NCBI GenBank assembly: GCA_028699155.1
Contig: JAQVVD010000009.1
Coordinates: 1 to 46,618, forward strand
DNA: 46,618 nucleotides
From: Candidatus Peribacteraceae bacterium
GTDB lineage: Bacteria; Patescibacteriota; Gracilibacteria; Peribacterales; Peribacteraceae
Reading direction: 5' to 3'
The position numbers and the translations under genes were made by a program. Below are positions 40,029 through 46,618 of the stretch, in pieces; position 1 is the first letter of the stretch; each line of letters begins with the position of its first letter. The notes beneath the pieces are model-generated. The model saw only the letters and a program-made list of their open reading frames with translations, did no database searches and was not told the DNA's origin.

Positions 40029-42623
40029 ATGAATTTCTCAAACTACACGACAAAGGCGGCAGAGGCAGTCCAGGGCACCATGCAGCTGGCGGGCAAACTG
40101 GAGCAGCAGGCGCTTTCGCCGCTGCACCTGCTCCTCGTCCTCCTGGAGCAGAAAGAAGGGCTCATCCCCACGCTGCTCCAGAAACTGGAGAAAGACGCCA
40201 CCTCTATCGCATCCGTGGTACAGAAGGAGGTTGCTGCGCTCCCGCGCGTCACGGGTGGCGGCCAGCCTTACCTGACGCCGGAACTCAAGAGCGTGCTCGA
40301 CCAGGCGGAATCGGAAGCGGGGAAACTCCGCGATGAGTACATCTCCACCGAACATCTCTTCCTCGCGCTCCTCGACCAGAAGGAAGCGCGCAAGATCCTC
40401 GATCTGGATCGCAACGAGGCGCTGCGCGTCCTTACCGAACTGCGCGGCAACCAGCGTGTCACGGATCCCGATCCCGAGAGCAAGTACCAGTCGCTGGAGA
40501 AGTACACGATCGATTTCACCAAGCTCGCACGCAGCGGAAAGATCGATCCGGTGATCGGGCGCGATGAGGAAATCCGCCGGATCATGCAAATTCTCTCTCG
40601 CAGAACGAAGAACAATCCCGTCCTGGTGGGCGAAGCCGGCACGGGGAAAACGGCGATTGTGGAAGGGCTCGCCAAGAAGATCGTGGATGGCGACGTGCCC
40701 GACACCCTCAAGAGTAAGCGCATCCTCGCCCTCGATATGGGCGCACTCGTCGCCGGTACCAAGTACCGCGGCGAGTTCGAAGACCGCCTCAAGGCGATCA
40801 TGAAGGAAGTGGAAGCTTCTGCGGGACAGATCATCCTCTTCATCGACGAACTGCACACCATCGTCGGTGCGGGAGCCGCGGAGGGAGCCATGGATGCCGG
40901 CAATCTCCTCAAGCCCGCACTCGCGCGCGGCGCGCTGCACACCATCGGCGCCACAACGCTCAAGGAGTACCGCAAGTACGTGGAGAAAGATGCTGCGCTT
41001 GAGCGCAGGTTCCAGCCCGTCACAGTGAACCCCCCGTCCGTGAAGGATGCCATCTCGATCCTCCGCGGCATCAAAGAGAAGTACGAGGTGCACCACGGCG
41101 TGCGCATTCAGGATAATGCTGTCGTAGCGGCCGTGTCGCTCTCCGACCGCTATATCTCCGACCGTTTCCTGCCCGATAAGGCAATTGACCTGATGGACGA
41201 GGCGGCATCCGTGCTGCGCATAGAGATGGACAGCAAGCCGACGGATTTAGACCAGCTCGACCGGCAGATCCGCCAGCTCACCGTGGAGCGCGAGGCGCTC
41301 AAGAAAGAGAAAGATGACCTGAGCAAGAAACGCCTCAAGGATATCGAGAAGGAGCTTGCGGAACTCAGCGAACGGCAGAAGGAACTGGATGTGCGCTGGC
41401 AGAATGAGAAGAAGGTCATTGATGTGATTAAGACGTCGGGCAAGGGCATCGATGCCCTCCGGGCGGAGTCCGAGCAGGCGGAGAGGAACGGCGAACTTCA
41501 GCGCGTTGCGGAGATTCGCTACGGCAAGATCCCCGAACTGGAGAAGGCGATCGAGAAGGCGCAGAAGGAGTTGCAGAAGATTCAGAAAGGTAGCCCCATC
41601 CTGCGGGAGGAGGTGACGGAAGAAGACATCGCCCGCGTCGTTTCGCGCTGGACGGGAGTCCCCGTGAGTAAGATGCTCATGGAGGAATCGCAGAAGCTCG
41701 CGCAGATGGAGGAAGATCTCAGCAAGCGCGTCATCGGGCAGGAGCGGGCGATCAAAGCGGTCTCGAATGCTGTGCGCAGAAGCCGCGCTGGCATTCAGGA
41801 GGAGAACCGGCCGATCGGTTCTTTCCTCTTCCTCGGCCCGACAGGAGTCGGGAAGACCGAACTCGCCAAGGCGCTCGCCGAATTCCTCTTCAATGATGAG
41901 AACCTGATCACGCGCATCGACATGTCCGAGTATACGGAGAAACACTCCGTCGCCCGGCTGGTGGGATCGCCTCCGGGGTACGTGGGATACGAGGAGGGCG
42001 GCCAGCTGACGGAAGCGGTGCGAACGCATCCCTACACCGTGATCCTGCTCGATGAGATCGAGAAGGCGCACCCGGAAATCTTCAACATCCTGCTGCAGGT
42101 GCTGGAAGACGGGCGGCTCACCGACGCCAAGGGGCGTACGGTGAATTTCAAGAATGCGGTCATCATCATGACGAGCAACCTGGGGAGCGACGTGATCATG
42201 AGTTTCGCCGAGAAGAAGAAAAAGGACAGCGCGGTGCTCGATGCCGTCTTCTCGCCGGAAGGCGAAGTGCAGAAGATCCTGCGTGCATGCTTCCGGCCGG
42301 AGTTCCTCAATCGCATCGATGACATCATCGTCTTCGATGCGCTGACCAGAGAGCAGATTGCGCAGATCGTCGATCTGCAGGTGGCAAGGGTCGCACGGCG
42401 GCTCGAGCAGCAGGGCATCACGCTCGATGTCTCGAAAGCGGCGGCAGAGTACCTCGCGCAGAAAGGTTACGATCCGGCATACGGTGCGCGTCCGCTCAAG
42501 CGCCTGATCCAGAATGAGATCTTAGACGAACTCTCGCTCCAGATCATCGAAGGCAAGGTGCAGGATGGCGATACCGTCTCGATCGGCGTGAAGGATGGCA
42601 AAGTGAGTTTTAAGAAGAAGTAG
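40029..42623 (+). CDS. clpB: Disaggregase ClpB
   Basis: An 864-residue Hsp100. The N-domain has two Clp repeats (residues ~1-150). NBD1 has [13 protein letters not shown] and Walker [11 protein letters not shown]. The long coiled-coil middle domain (~400-530) distinguishes ClpB from ClpA/C. NBD2 has [16 protein letters not shown], then [16 protein letters not shown]. The C-terminus includes [15 protein letters not shown]. ClpB works with DnaK to resolubilise aggregates, matching their shared CIRCE-type control. Its end overlaps the convergent spoU gene by 14 bases. Confidence 0.97.
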   Translation: MNFSNYTTKAAEAVQGTMQLAGKLEQQALSPLHLLLVLLEQKEGLIPTLLQKLEKDATSIASVVQKEVAALPRVTGGGQPYLTPELKSVLDQAESEAGKLRDEYISTEHLFLALLDQKEARKILDLDRNEALRVLTELRGNQRVTDPDPESKYQSLEKYTIDFTKLARSGKIDPVIGRDEEIRRIMQILSRRTKNNPVLVGEAGTGKTAIVEGLAKKIVDGDVPDTLKSKRILALDMGALVAGTKYRGEFEDRLKAIMKEVEASAGQIILFIDELHTIVGAGAAEGAMDAGNLLKPALARGALHTIGATTLKEYRKYVEKDAALERRFQPVTVNPPSVKDAISILRGIKEKYEVHHGVRIQDNAVVAAVSLSDRYISDRFLPDKAIDLMDEAASVLRIEMDSKPTDLDQLDRQIRQLTVEREALKKEKDDLSKKRLKDIEKELAELSERQKELDVRWQNEKKVIDVIKTSGKGIDALRAESEQAERNGELQRVAEIRYGKIPELEKAIEKAQKELQKIQKGSPILREEVTEEDIARVVSRWTGVPVSKMLMEESQKLAQMEEDLSKRVIGQERAIKAVSNAVRRSRAGIQEENRPIGSFLFLGPTGVGKTELAKALAEFLFNDENLITRIDMSEYTEKHSVARLVGSPPGYVGYEEGGQLTEAVRTHPYTVILLDEIEKAHPEIFNILLQVLEDGRLTDAKGRTVNFKNAVIIMTSNLGSDVIMSFAEKKKKDSAVLDAVFSPEGEVQKILRACFRPEFLNRIDDIIVFDALTREQIAQIVDLQVARVARRLEQQGITLDVSKAAAEYLAQKGYDPAYGARPLKRLIQNEILDELSLQIIEGKVQDGDTVSIGVKDGKVSFKKK

Positions 42624-43086
42624 CCACCCGCAGCCCGTAGAGCGCAATTCCCATCGCAATGCTCACGTTGAGCGATTCCTTCTTCCCCAGGAGCGGAATC
42701 TGCACCACGTCATCGCAAAGATTGAGGAGTTCTTTGGAAACGCCGAGCACTTCGTGCCCCACGATGAGGCAGATCTTCTCCGGCGGCACGTAGCTTCTAA
42801 GTTCTACTGCATCTTCCGTGAGCTCCAGCCCGACGATCCTATACTTTGCTTTTTTCAATTTTTGAAGTATCAATTTGGGATCATCGGCATGTTCCCAGGG
42901 AATCCAGCCCTCCGCTCCGAGTGCGGTTTTGGAGATTTCCCGCCGGGGAGGAATTGCGGTGTAGCCCGTCAGGTAGAGCTTTTCCACCCCGAAGCAGTCA
43001 CAGGTACGGAAGAACGCCCCCACGTTCCAGAGGGAACGGATGTTGTGGGCAATGACGGAGATCTTCGGGCGTACGTGCGTGTTCAT
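42610..43086 (-). CDS. SpoU/TrmH family RNA 2'-O-methyltransferase
   Basis: A 158-residue SPOUT methyltransferase with the three family motifs: 1 NIRSLWNVGAFFRTCDCFG, 2 CLIVGHEVLGVS, 3 IPLLGKKESLNVSIAMGIA. The deep trefoil knot formed by motifs 2-3 binds S-adenosylmethionine. The N-terminal substrate domain found in RlmB is absent, so it resembles minimal TrmL/TrmH forms. The RNA target, tRNA or rRNA, cannot be told. Confidence 0.88.
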   Translation of the reverse strand: MNTHVRPKISVIAHNIRSLWNVGAFFRTCDCFGVEKLYLTGYTAIPPRREISKTALGAEGWIPWEHADDPKLILQKLKKAKYRIVGLELTEDAVELRSYVPPEKICLIVGHEVLGVSKELLNLCDDVVQIPLLGKKESLNVSIAMGIALYGLRVATSS

Positions 43087-43103
43087 CGTGGAAGTGTAAT
43101 TGT

Positions 43104-43186
43104 ATGGCTGGATGGTTGGATGGTTTGGAATTATTTATTCGTTTTCACGATCATACAACCATACAACTATCCAACCATCCAGCCAT
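43104..43186. repeat. Large inverted repeat between spoU and purQ
   Basis: 22-base arms (43104-43125, opening ATGGCTGGATGGTTGGATGG, and 43165-43186) pair with one G-T exception, around a loop of about 39 bases. The repeated TGGATGG units suggest slippage origin. It could act as a terminator or RNA stabiliser for the minus-strand purQ-like transcript. Confidence 0.7.
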
Positions 43187-43202
43187 CAAACAATCAAGCT
43201 CT

Positions 43203-44432
43203 CTACGGGAGCATTGTCAGCCTACTCGCGTGCGGATTTGCAAATATTTCCAGCACGCTCCTCTTGAGGAGTGCTTCCTTCTCCACATTCCTACAGACGT
43301 AGCAGATGCCAGACTCGCTCCCCTTGCCCAGTCCCGCTGCGCCCGTATCCGGCACGTCACGGCGCAGCAGCGCGACCGCATCTGTAAAGAGCGGCTCCAC
43401 CGGCTCCTCCCGTTTCTCCCCTGCATTCCACTGGGAGAACTTGCCGTTCCTCCGCAGGTATGCGATCTCCTTATTGGAATTGAAGAGCGCGATGTGCGAG
43501 AGGATCTTGCCCGGTTCGGCAGCCGGCACCGACATGTATCGCATCTGTTTGAGCGTGAGTGACTGCACCAAACGTTTCGCAGCCTGCTCCACCGTTCGCT
43601 CCTCGTTATTCACGATCTTCGTATCGATGAAGATCTCCAGCGGATTCCTGGTCTCATGTGCGGGAACCTCCACTGCCGCATCGCTCTCCGGTGCCGCCGT
43701 GAACGGGTGCTTCCTGCCGCTCTCAATCCATGCCTTGAGCGACGTAAAGTACCTGCCGCCCTCGGGTGAACGCTCCGGGTGCGGCATGAGGGCAACTATG
43801 TTCCCCTGCGGGTTGCAGATGCCCGCAATGGCATACATGGAGCCGTTGGGCGTCACGATCGGATCTTCGGACACATTCCCATCTACATCGCAGTAGGAGA
43901 AGGCGATCTGATCGTTCTTCTTCAGTTCCTTTATGACGTCCTTGTCTTCCGTAACAAACCTCCCTTCCCCGTGCGCCATAGGCAGGTGCATCACCTCATC
44001 CCAATTGGAAGTCGCGCAGCGATCCGCGGCACAGGTACGCTTGATCCAAACCCATTCATTGAGGAACCCCGGCGCAACGCCCTGCACCACGTTCCTGGCC
44101 AAGCTCATGCGGAGCTCACTATTGAGCGGAATAAGGCCGCTCTCCACCAGAACCTGCGCACCGTTGCAGATGCCGATGACCGGCTTGCCAGCCATGGCTT
44201 CTTCCCTGATCACATTGAGCACCGGATCGCGCGCCGCCACCATGCCGGAGCGCCCGCGGTCTTCGTAGCTAAAACCCCCGGGGATGAAGTACGCATCGGC
44301 TGTTTTAAGTTTTGCCGTATCGTCATTCCATCGAAAGAAGAGCGGCTGCATCCCCGCGCGCTTGACCGCCCGGATGGATTCCGTTTCGCAGTTATTGCCG
44401 GGGAACGAGAGGATGGCGACGGTCGGCTGCAT
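43203..44432 (-). CDS. purQ: PurQ glutaminase domain with unknown C-terminal extension
   Basis: A 409-residue protein. Residues 1-~250 are PurQ, the glutaminase subunit of FGAM synthase in purine synthesis: ILSFPGNNCETESIRAVKRA, catalytic Cys in KPVIGICNGAQVL, and MPHPERSPEGG with the catalytic His. From ~265 a further ~145 residues follow (NPLEIFIDTKIVNNEERTVE, later GSESGICYVCRNVEKEALLK) that are not in standard PurQ (~230 residues). The extension might be a PurS-like or regulatory module; I do not recognise it. purL and purS are not in the window. Confidence 0.85.
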   Translation of the reverse strand: MQPTVAILSFPGNNCETESIRAVKRAGMQPLFFRWNDDTAKLKTADAYFIPGGFSYEDRGRSGMVAARDPVLNVIREEAMAGKPVIGICNGAQVLVESGLIPLNSELRMSLARNVVQGVAPGFLNEWVWIKRTCAADRCATSNWDEVMHLPMAHGEGRFVTEDKDVIKELKKNDQIAFSYCDVDGNVSEDPIVTPNGSMYAIAGICNPQGNIVALMPHPERSPEGGRYFTSLKAWIESGRKHPFTAAPESDAAVEVPAHETRNPLEIFIDTKIVNNEERTVEQAAKRLVQSLTLKQMRYMSVPAAEPGKILSHIALFNSNKEIAYLRRNGKFSQWNAGEKREEPVEPLFTDAVALLRRDVPDTGAAGLGKGSESGICYVCRNVEKEALLKRSVLEIFANPHASRLTMLP

Positions 44433-44471
44433 GGCTAGGTTGTAGGTGGAGCTGATAGCTGACAGCTCTAT

Positions 44472-44503
44472 GCTACAAGCTAACTGCTCCTTGCTACAAG
44501 CTA
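44472..44503. repeat. Short direct repeat between frr and purQ
   Basis: GCTACAAGCTA occurs at 44472-44482 and 44493-44503, 21 bases apart; the second copy overlaps the frr stop. An AGCTGATAGCTGACAGCT tract adjoins it. It is simple intergenic repeat DNA with no evident function. Confidence 0.6.
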
Positions 44504-45043
44504 CACTGTCATCACTTCCTCTTCCTTCGCCTTCCCCGCCGCATCAATCTCCGCATTGGCGTCATCCGCTTCCTTCTGCAGCAGCTTGAGCTGCCGCTCG
44601 CGGTCGTCTTCGTCGGGTTCCTCGCGGATGTTCTCCTGCGCCTCGTGGCGGCTGTGGCGAATGGCGATCTTGGCTTCTTCCGCCAGTTCCTTCACGCGTT
44701 TCACAAGCGTTTTGCGCCTGTCTTCCGTCATCGGCGGCAGGTTGATGCGCAGCACGTGGCCGTCATTCACAGGAGAAGTCCCCAGATCCGCCTTCTGCAG
44801 TGCTTTCTCCACATCCTGCAGCACGCCCTTATCCCACGGCTGCACCACGATCGTGCGCGCATCCTCTATTGTGACGCCGGCGAGAGACTGCAGCTGCTGC
44901 TTTCCGCCGTAGGCTTCCACATCCAGATGTGTGACGAGCGCTGCATTGGCGCGGCCGGTTTGCAGCTTGGAAAACTCCGCATGGAGGTAGTCAATCGCCT
45001 TCTTGGCTTCGATCTTCATTTTGGTAATGTCCGCTTCTGCCAT
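44501..45043 (-). CDS. frr: Ribosome recycling factor
   Basis: A 180-residue RRF. Landmarks: LQTGRANAALVTHLDVEAYG, then TIVVQPWDKGVLQDVEKALQ, LPPMTEDRRKTLVKRVKELA and the helical C-terminus. RRF with EF-G splits post-termination ribosomes. The ATG at 45043 matches the family start (MAEADITKMK), and the longer frame runs into pyrH. It follows pyrH after 26 bases, the common pyrH-frr order, and is likely cotranscribed. Confidence 0.96.
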   Translation of the reverse strand: MAEADITKMKIEAKKAIDYLHAEFSKLQTGRANAALVTHLDVEAYGGKQQLQSLAGVTIEDARTIVVQPWDKGVLQDVEKALQKADLGTSPVNDGHVLRINLPPMTEDRRKTLVKRVKELAEEAKIAIRHSRHEAQENIREEPDEDDRERQLKLLQKEADDANAEIDAAGKAKEEEVMTV

Positions 45044-45069
45044 AGAGAATGAGGGGAGAGGAGAAAGAA

Positions 45070-45777
45070 TTACTCGTGAACGAGCGTGCCGACCTTCTTG
45101 CCCTGCGCTGCCTGCAGCAGGGCTCCCTTCCTGGAGAGGTCGAACACGCAGATGGGGAGTTTCTGGTCGCGGCACAGGCTGAACGCCGCCTGATCCATTA
45201 CTTTCAGGTTCTTCTGGAGCGCCTCCATGTACGTTACCGTCACGTACTTCTTGGCATTCCTGTGCTTCTTGGGGTCCTTGTCGTACACGCCGTCCACATT
45301 GGTTGCCTTGAGCAATACGTCGCAATTGAGCTCCGAGGCGCGCAGTGCGGCAGCGGAATCGGTGGTGAAGTACGGGTTGCCCGTGCCGCCGGCACAGATC
45401 ACGATGCGCTTCTTTTCCAAATGGCGCACCGCCCTCCTGCGGATGAACGGTTCCGCGAGCTGCGGCACCTCGATCGCGCTTAAGACCCGCGTGTCGCACC
45501 CCAGATTCTCCAGCGCGGACTGCAGCGCGACGCTGTTCATGATGGTCGCCAGCATGCCCATGGCATCGCTGGCGGTCCGCTCGATCCCGCTCTCCGTGGT
45601 ATCGCGGAATCGCCAGATGTTGCCGCCGCCGATCACGACGATCACCTCGAACCCTTTCTTGCTGAGGTCCCGGATTTCCTTCGCGATCTTTAGCAGTGCT
45701 GCATGGTTGATTCCGTATCCGCTCTTGCCGGAGAGTGCCTCCCCGGAGATTTTCAGCATGAGGCGCTTGTACTTCAT
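45070..45777 (-). CDS. pyrH: UMP kinase
   Basis: A 235-residue PyrH of the amino-acid-kinase fold: KRLMLKISGEALSG at the N-terminus, VVIGGGNIWRFRD, DAMGMLATIMNSVALQ, and GTGNPYFTTDSAAALRASEL with LLKATNVDGVYDKDP. It phosphorylates UMP to UDP. The ATG at 45777 matches the family N-terminus and sits eight bases after a -10 box. The longer frame is spurious. Confidence 0.96.
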   Translation of the reverse strand: MKYKRLMLKISGEALSGKSGYGINHAALLKIAKEIRDLSKKGFEVIVVIGGGNIWRFRDTTESGIERTASDAMGMLATIMNSVALQSALENLGCDTRVLSAIEVPQLAEPFIRRRAVRHLEKKRIVICAGGTGNPYFTTDSAAALRASELNCDVLLKATNVDGVYDKDPKKHRNAKKYVTVTYMEALQKNLKVMDQAAFSLCRDQKLPICVFDLSRKGALLQAAQGKKVGTLVHE

Positions 45778-45785
45778 CGGTTGGC

Positions 45786-45815
45786 AGGATACTGGATCAG
45801 GTAGGGTGTTGCCAA
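45786..45815 (-). promoter_or_regulatory. pyrH promoter, near-leaderless
   Basis: On the minus strand TTGGCA (45810-45815), 18-bp spacer, TATCCT (45786-45791), then eight bases to the pyrH ATG. It implies a leaderless or nearly leaderless pyrH-frr mRNA. Confidence 0.6.
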
Positions 45816-45862
45816 GCTGCTTTCCATGTAAACAAGGGCATGATGGAGAGCAGAAAAGATGG

Positions 45863-45922
45863 TATAATCTCTTCATGCCCCAGCCCCGCACCACGCGCTT
45901 CGCTTGTGTGCGGGACGAGTGA
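45863..45922 (+). promoter_or_regulatory. TATAAT promoter with possible 15-residue leaderless frame
   Basis: A perfect TATAAT at 45863-45868 is followed six bases later by an ATG (45875) opening a 15-codon frame, MPQPRTTRFACVRDE, that ends at 45922. The same DNA forms a CCCGCAC/GTGCGGG hairpin. The simplest reading is a promoter for tRNA-Arg at 45967; a small peptide or leader is possible because of the spacing seen at real genes here. Confidence 0.35.
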
Positions 45923-45966
45923 CTCAAAAAGTATGAGGGCTACGATCTTTTCTCTCATCTATAAAT

Positions 45967-46043
45967 GCCCCGGTAGCTCAGTTGGATAGAGCGGCAGCCT
46001 TCTAAGCTGTAGGCCACAGGTTCGATTCCTGTCCGGGGTACCA
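45967..46043 (+). tRNA. tRNA-Arg (UCU)
   Basis: A 77-nt cloverleaf: acceptor GCCCCGG/CCGGGGT (G1-U72 wobble), D-arm GCTC/GAGC, anticodon stem GCAGC/GCTGT with loop CTTCTAA (UCU), T-arm ACAGG TTCGATT CCTGT, encoded CCA. A degenerate echo of its T-arm lies at 46075-46098, 60 bases on. Confidence 0.95.
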
Positions 46044-46108
46044 CGTAAAGACGCGCGTAGCTCTTAACTTTGATCACAGGTCCGAATTCTGTTTGTGGAT
46101 GTATATAT

Positions 46109-46499
46109 TCATCCCTCAGATTTCTTATCACTCTCTGCAAAATATTTGGCAAGATCTTCCCAAGATTTTTTATCTTTTATTAGAGTAAGAGGCTCTCCGA
46201 CAATCCAATTAAAATACAGATTTTGGCTATATGTCTTATTAATAACTCCGTCGTCATACTTCAGATTCACGATAAAATAGTCTGGCACTATCTCAACTGA
46301 AAAATCATAATTATAAGTTATGGCTGTAGCATTCGGAACCAATTCATTTGGGATGAATACAACCTCTTGGGAGATTGGGACGGTAGTGTATAGAGTTGTT
46401 TTTTCCTTAAATTCACGCTGAATTGGGAAAAGTCTAATTGTGGCACCAGGAGACGTAGCACGCCCACCAATATTTCTTAATTCAGTAATAAATTTAGGC
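46109..46499 (-). pseudogene. Hypothetical protein, 5' end lost at an insertion sequence
   Basis: An open minus-strand frame of about 130 codons runs from near 46499 to a TGA at 46109, without an ATG. The product reads EPKFITELRNIGGRATSPGA through WIVGEPLTLIKDKKSWEDLA to SDKKSEG. Just upstream the frame meets a stop and the end of an IS1595-like transposase gene, so the N-terminus was probably removed by insertion. The AT-rich composition fits accessory DNA. No family is recognised. Confidence 0.5.
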
Positions 46500-46513
46500 T
46501 CTCCCCTAGGAAA

Positions 46514-46618
46514 CTAGAATTTTTTGAGGACTAACAGAAGAACAGTATACAGATTTTCGTTCCGATGATTAAACCGGAATTCACACTCCTTCAAATACAG
46601 AGAAAACTTGTGCGAAGG
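46514..46618 (-). CDS. IS1595/ISXO2-like transposase, C-terminal fragment at window edge
   Basis: The last 34 codons of a transposase on the minus strand, running off the window. The peptide KFSLYLKECEFRFNHRNENL, ending LLLVLKKF and a stop, matches the conserved C-terminus of ISXO2-like (IS1595 family) DDE transposases, where 'YLxExExRFNxR' is a hallmark. The IS end should lie within the next few tens of bases below 46514, perhaps around the GGCTCTCCCC tract at 46498-46507, but the terminal repeat cannot be confirmed without the other end. Confidence 0.7.
   Translation of the reverse strand, partial: PSHKFSLYLKECEFRFNHRNENLYTVLLLVLKKF

Overview
The window looks like chromosome from a Candidate Phyla Radiation (Patescibacteria) bacterium, most likely of the Peregrinibacteria/Peribacteria type. 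The backbone is compact and GC-rich. TGA is used as a stop (khpA, the SBP gene), so the Gracilibacteria recoding is excluded. There are single-domain GIY-YIG nucleases, a DUF721 protein, a VirB2/Mbov_0395-like pilin and a lysine/glutamate-tailed S16. The lineage is inferred from gene content only. No rRNA operon or CRISPR array was seen.

Layout. 0.2-0.5 kb: DUF721/DciA-like gene. 0.54-6.2 kb: a tight operon behind a 12-2-12 ArsR-type operator, encoding ArsR, ArsF-, ArsG- and ArsE-like redox/efflux proteins, an ArsP-type permease, a binding-protein-like lipoprotein, a thioredoxin and a twin-thioredoxin DsbD/CcdA fusion. 6.5-7.6 kb: rpsP, khpA and a pilin-like gene. 7.7-9.5 kb: a DUF11 surface protein with an LPKSG tail. 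9.8-13.9 kb: tRNA-Val, secG, a family-5 binding protein, rplI and a CDP-alcohol phosphatidyltransferase. 13.9-23.7 kb: tRNA-Ile(UAU), a helical protein, SIMPL, cca, endonuclease IV, gap, dnaK, obgE and a DUF1624 acyltransferase. 23.7-27.1 kb: an AT-rich island bounded by a 25-bp repeat of the tRNA-Ala 3' end. It carries a tRNA-Leu-like gene with an abnormal anticodon arm, a large PIN-like nuclease divergent from an AbiU2-like HEPN protein, a deleted serine recombinase and a Nudix gene. 27.3-32.8 kb: histidine kinase, tRNA-Phe, a circularly permuted DsbA-like protein and envelope proteins. 32.9-36.4 kb: recG, then two exact-period 394-bp units (GIY-YIG gene plus altered tRNA-Pro copy) abutting tRNA-Pro. 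36.5-45.8 kb: priA, a bactofilin-like membrane protein, clpB, spoU, a purQ fusion, frr and pyrH. The right edge has tRNA-Arg and an IS1595-like transposase end that appears to truncate a gene.

The strongest novelty candidates concern tRNA 3' ends. Nearly every tRNA here is followed by a palindromic element that starts inside the CCA, often with a second copy of the tRNA 3' tail, and at tRNA-Pro the repeated unit encodes its own GIY-YIG nuclease.

Expression also looks distinctive. Many genes have a -10 box only 6-10 nt before the start codon, which suggests leaderless mRNAs. The others have pyrimidine-rich leaders without a visible Shine-Dalgarno sequence. dnaK and clpB share a variant CIRCE operator that overlaps their promoters.
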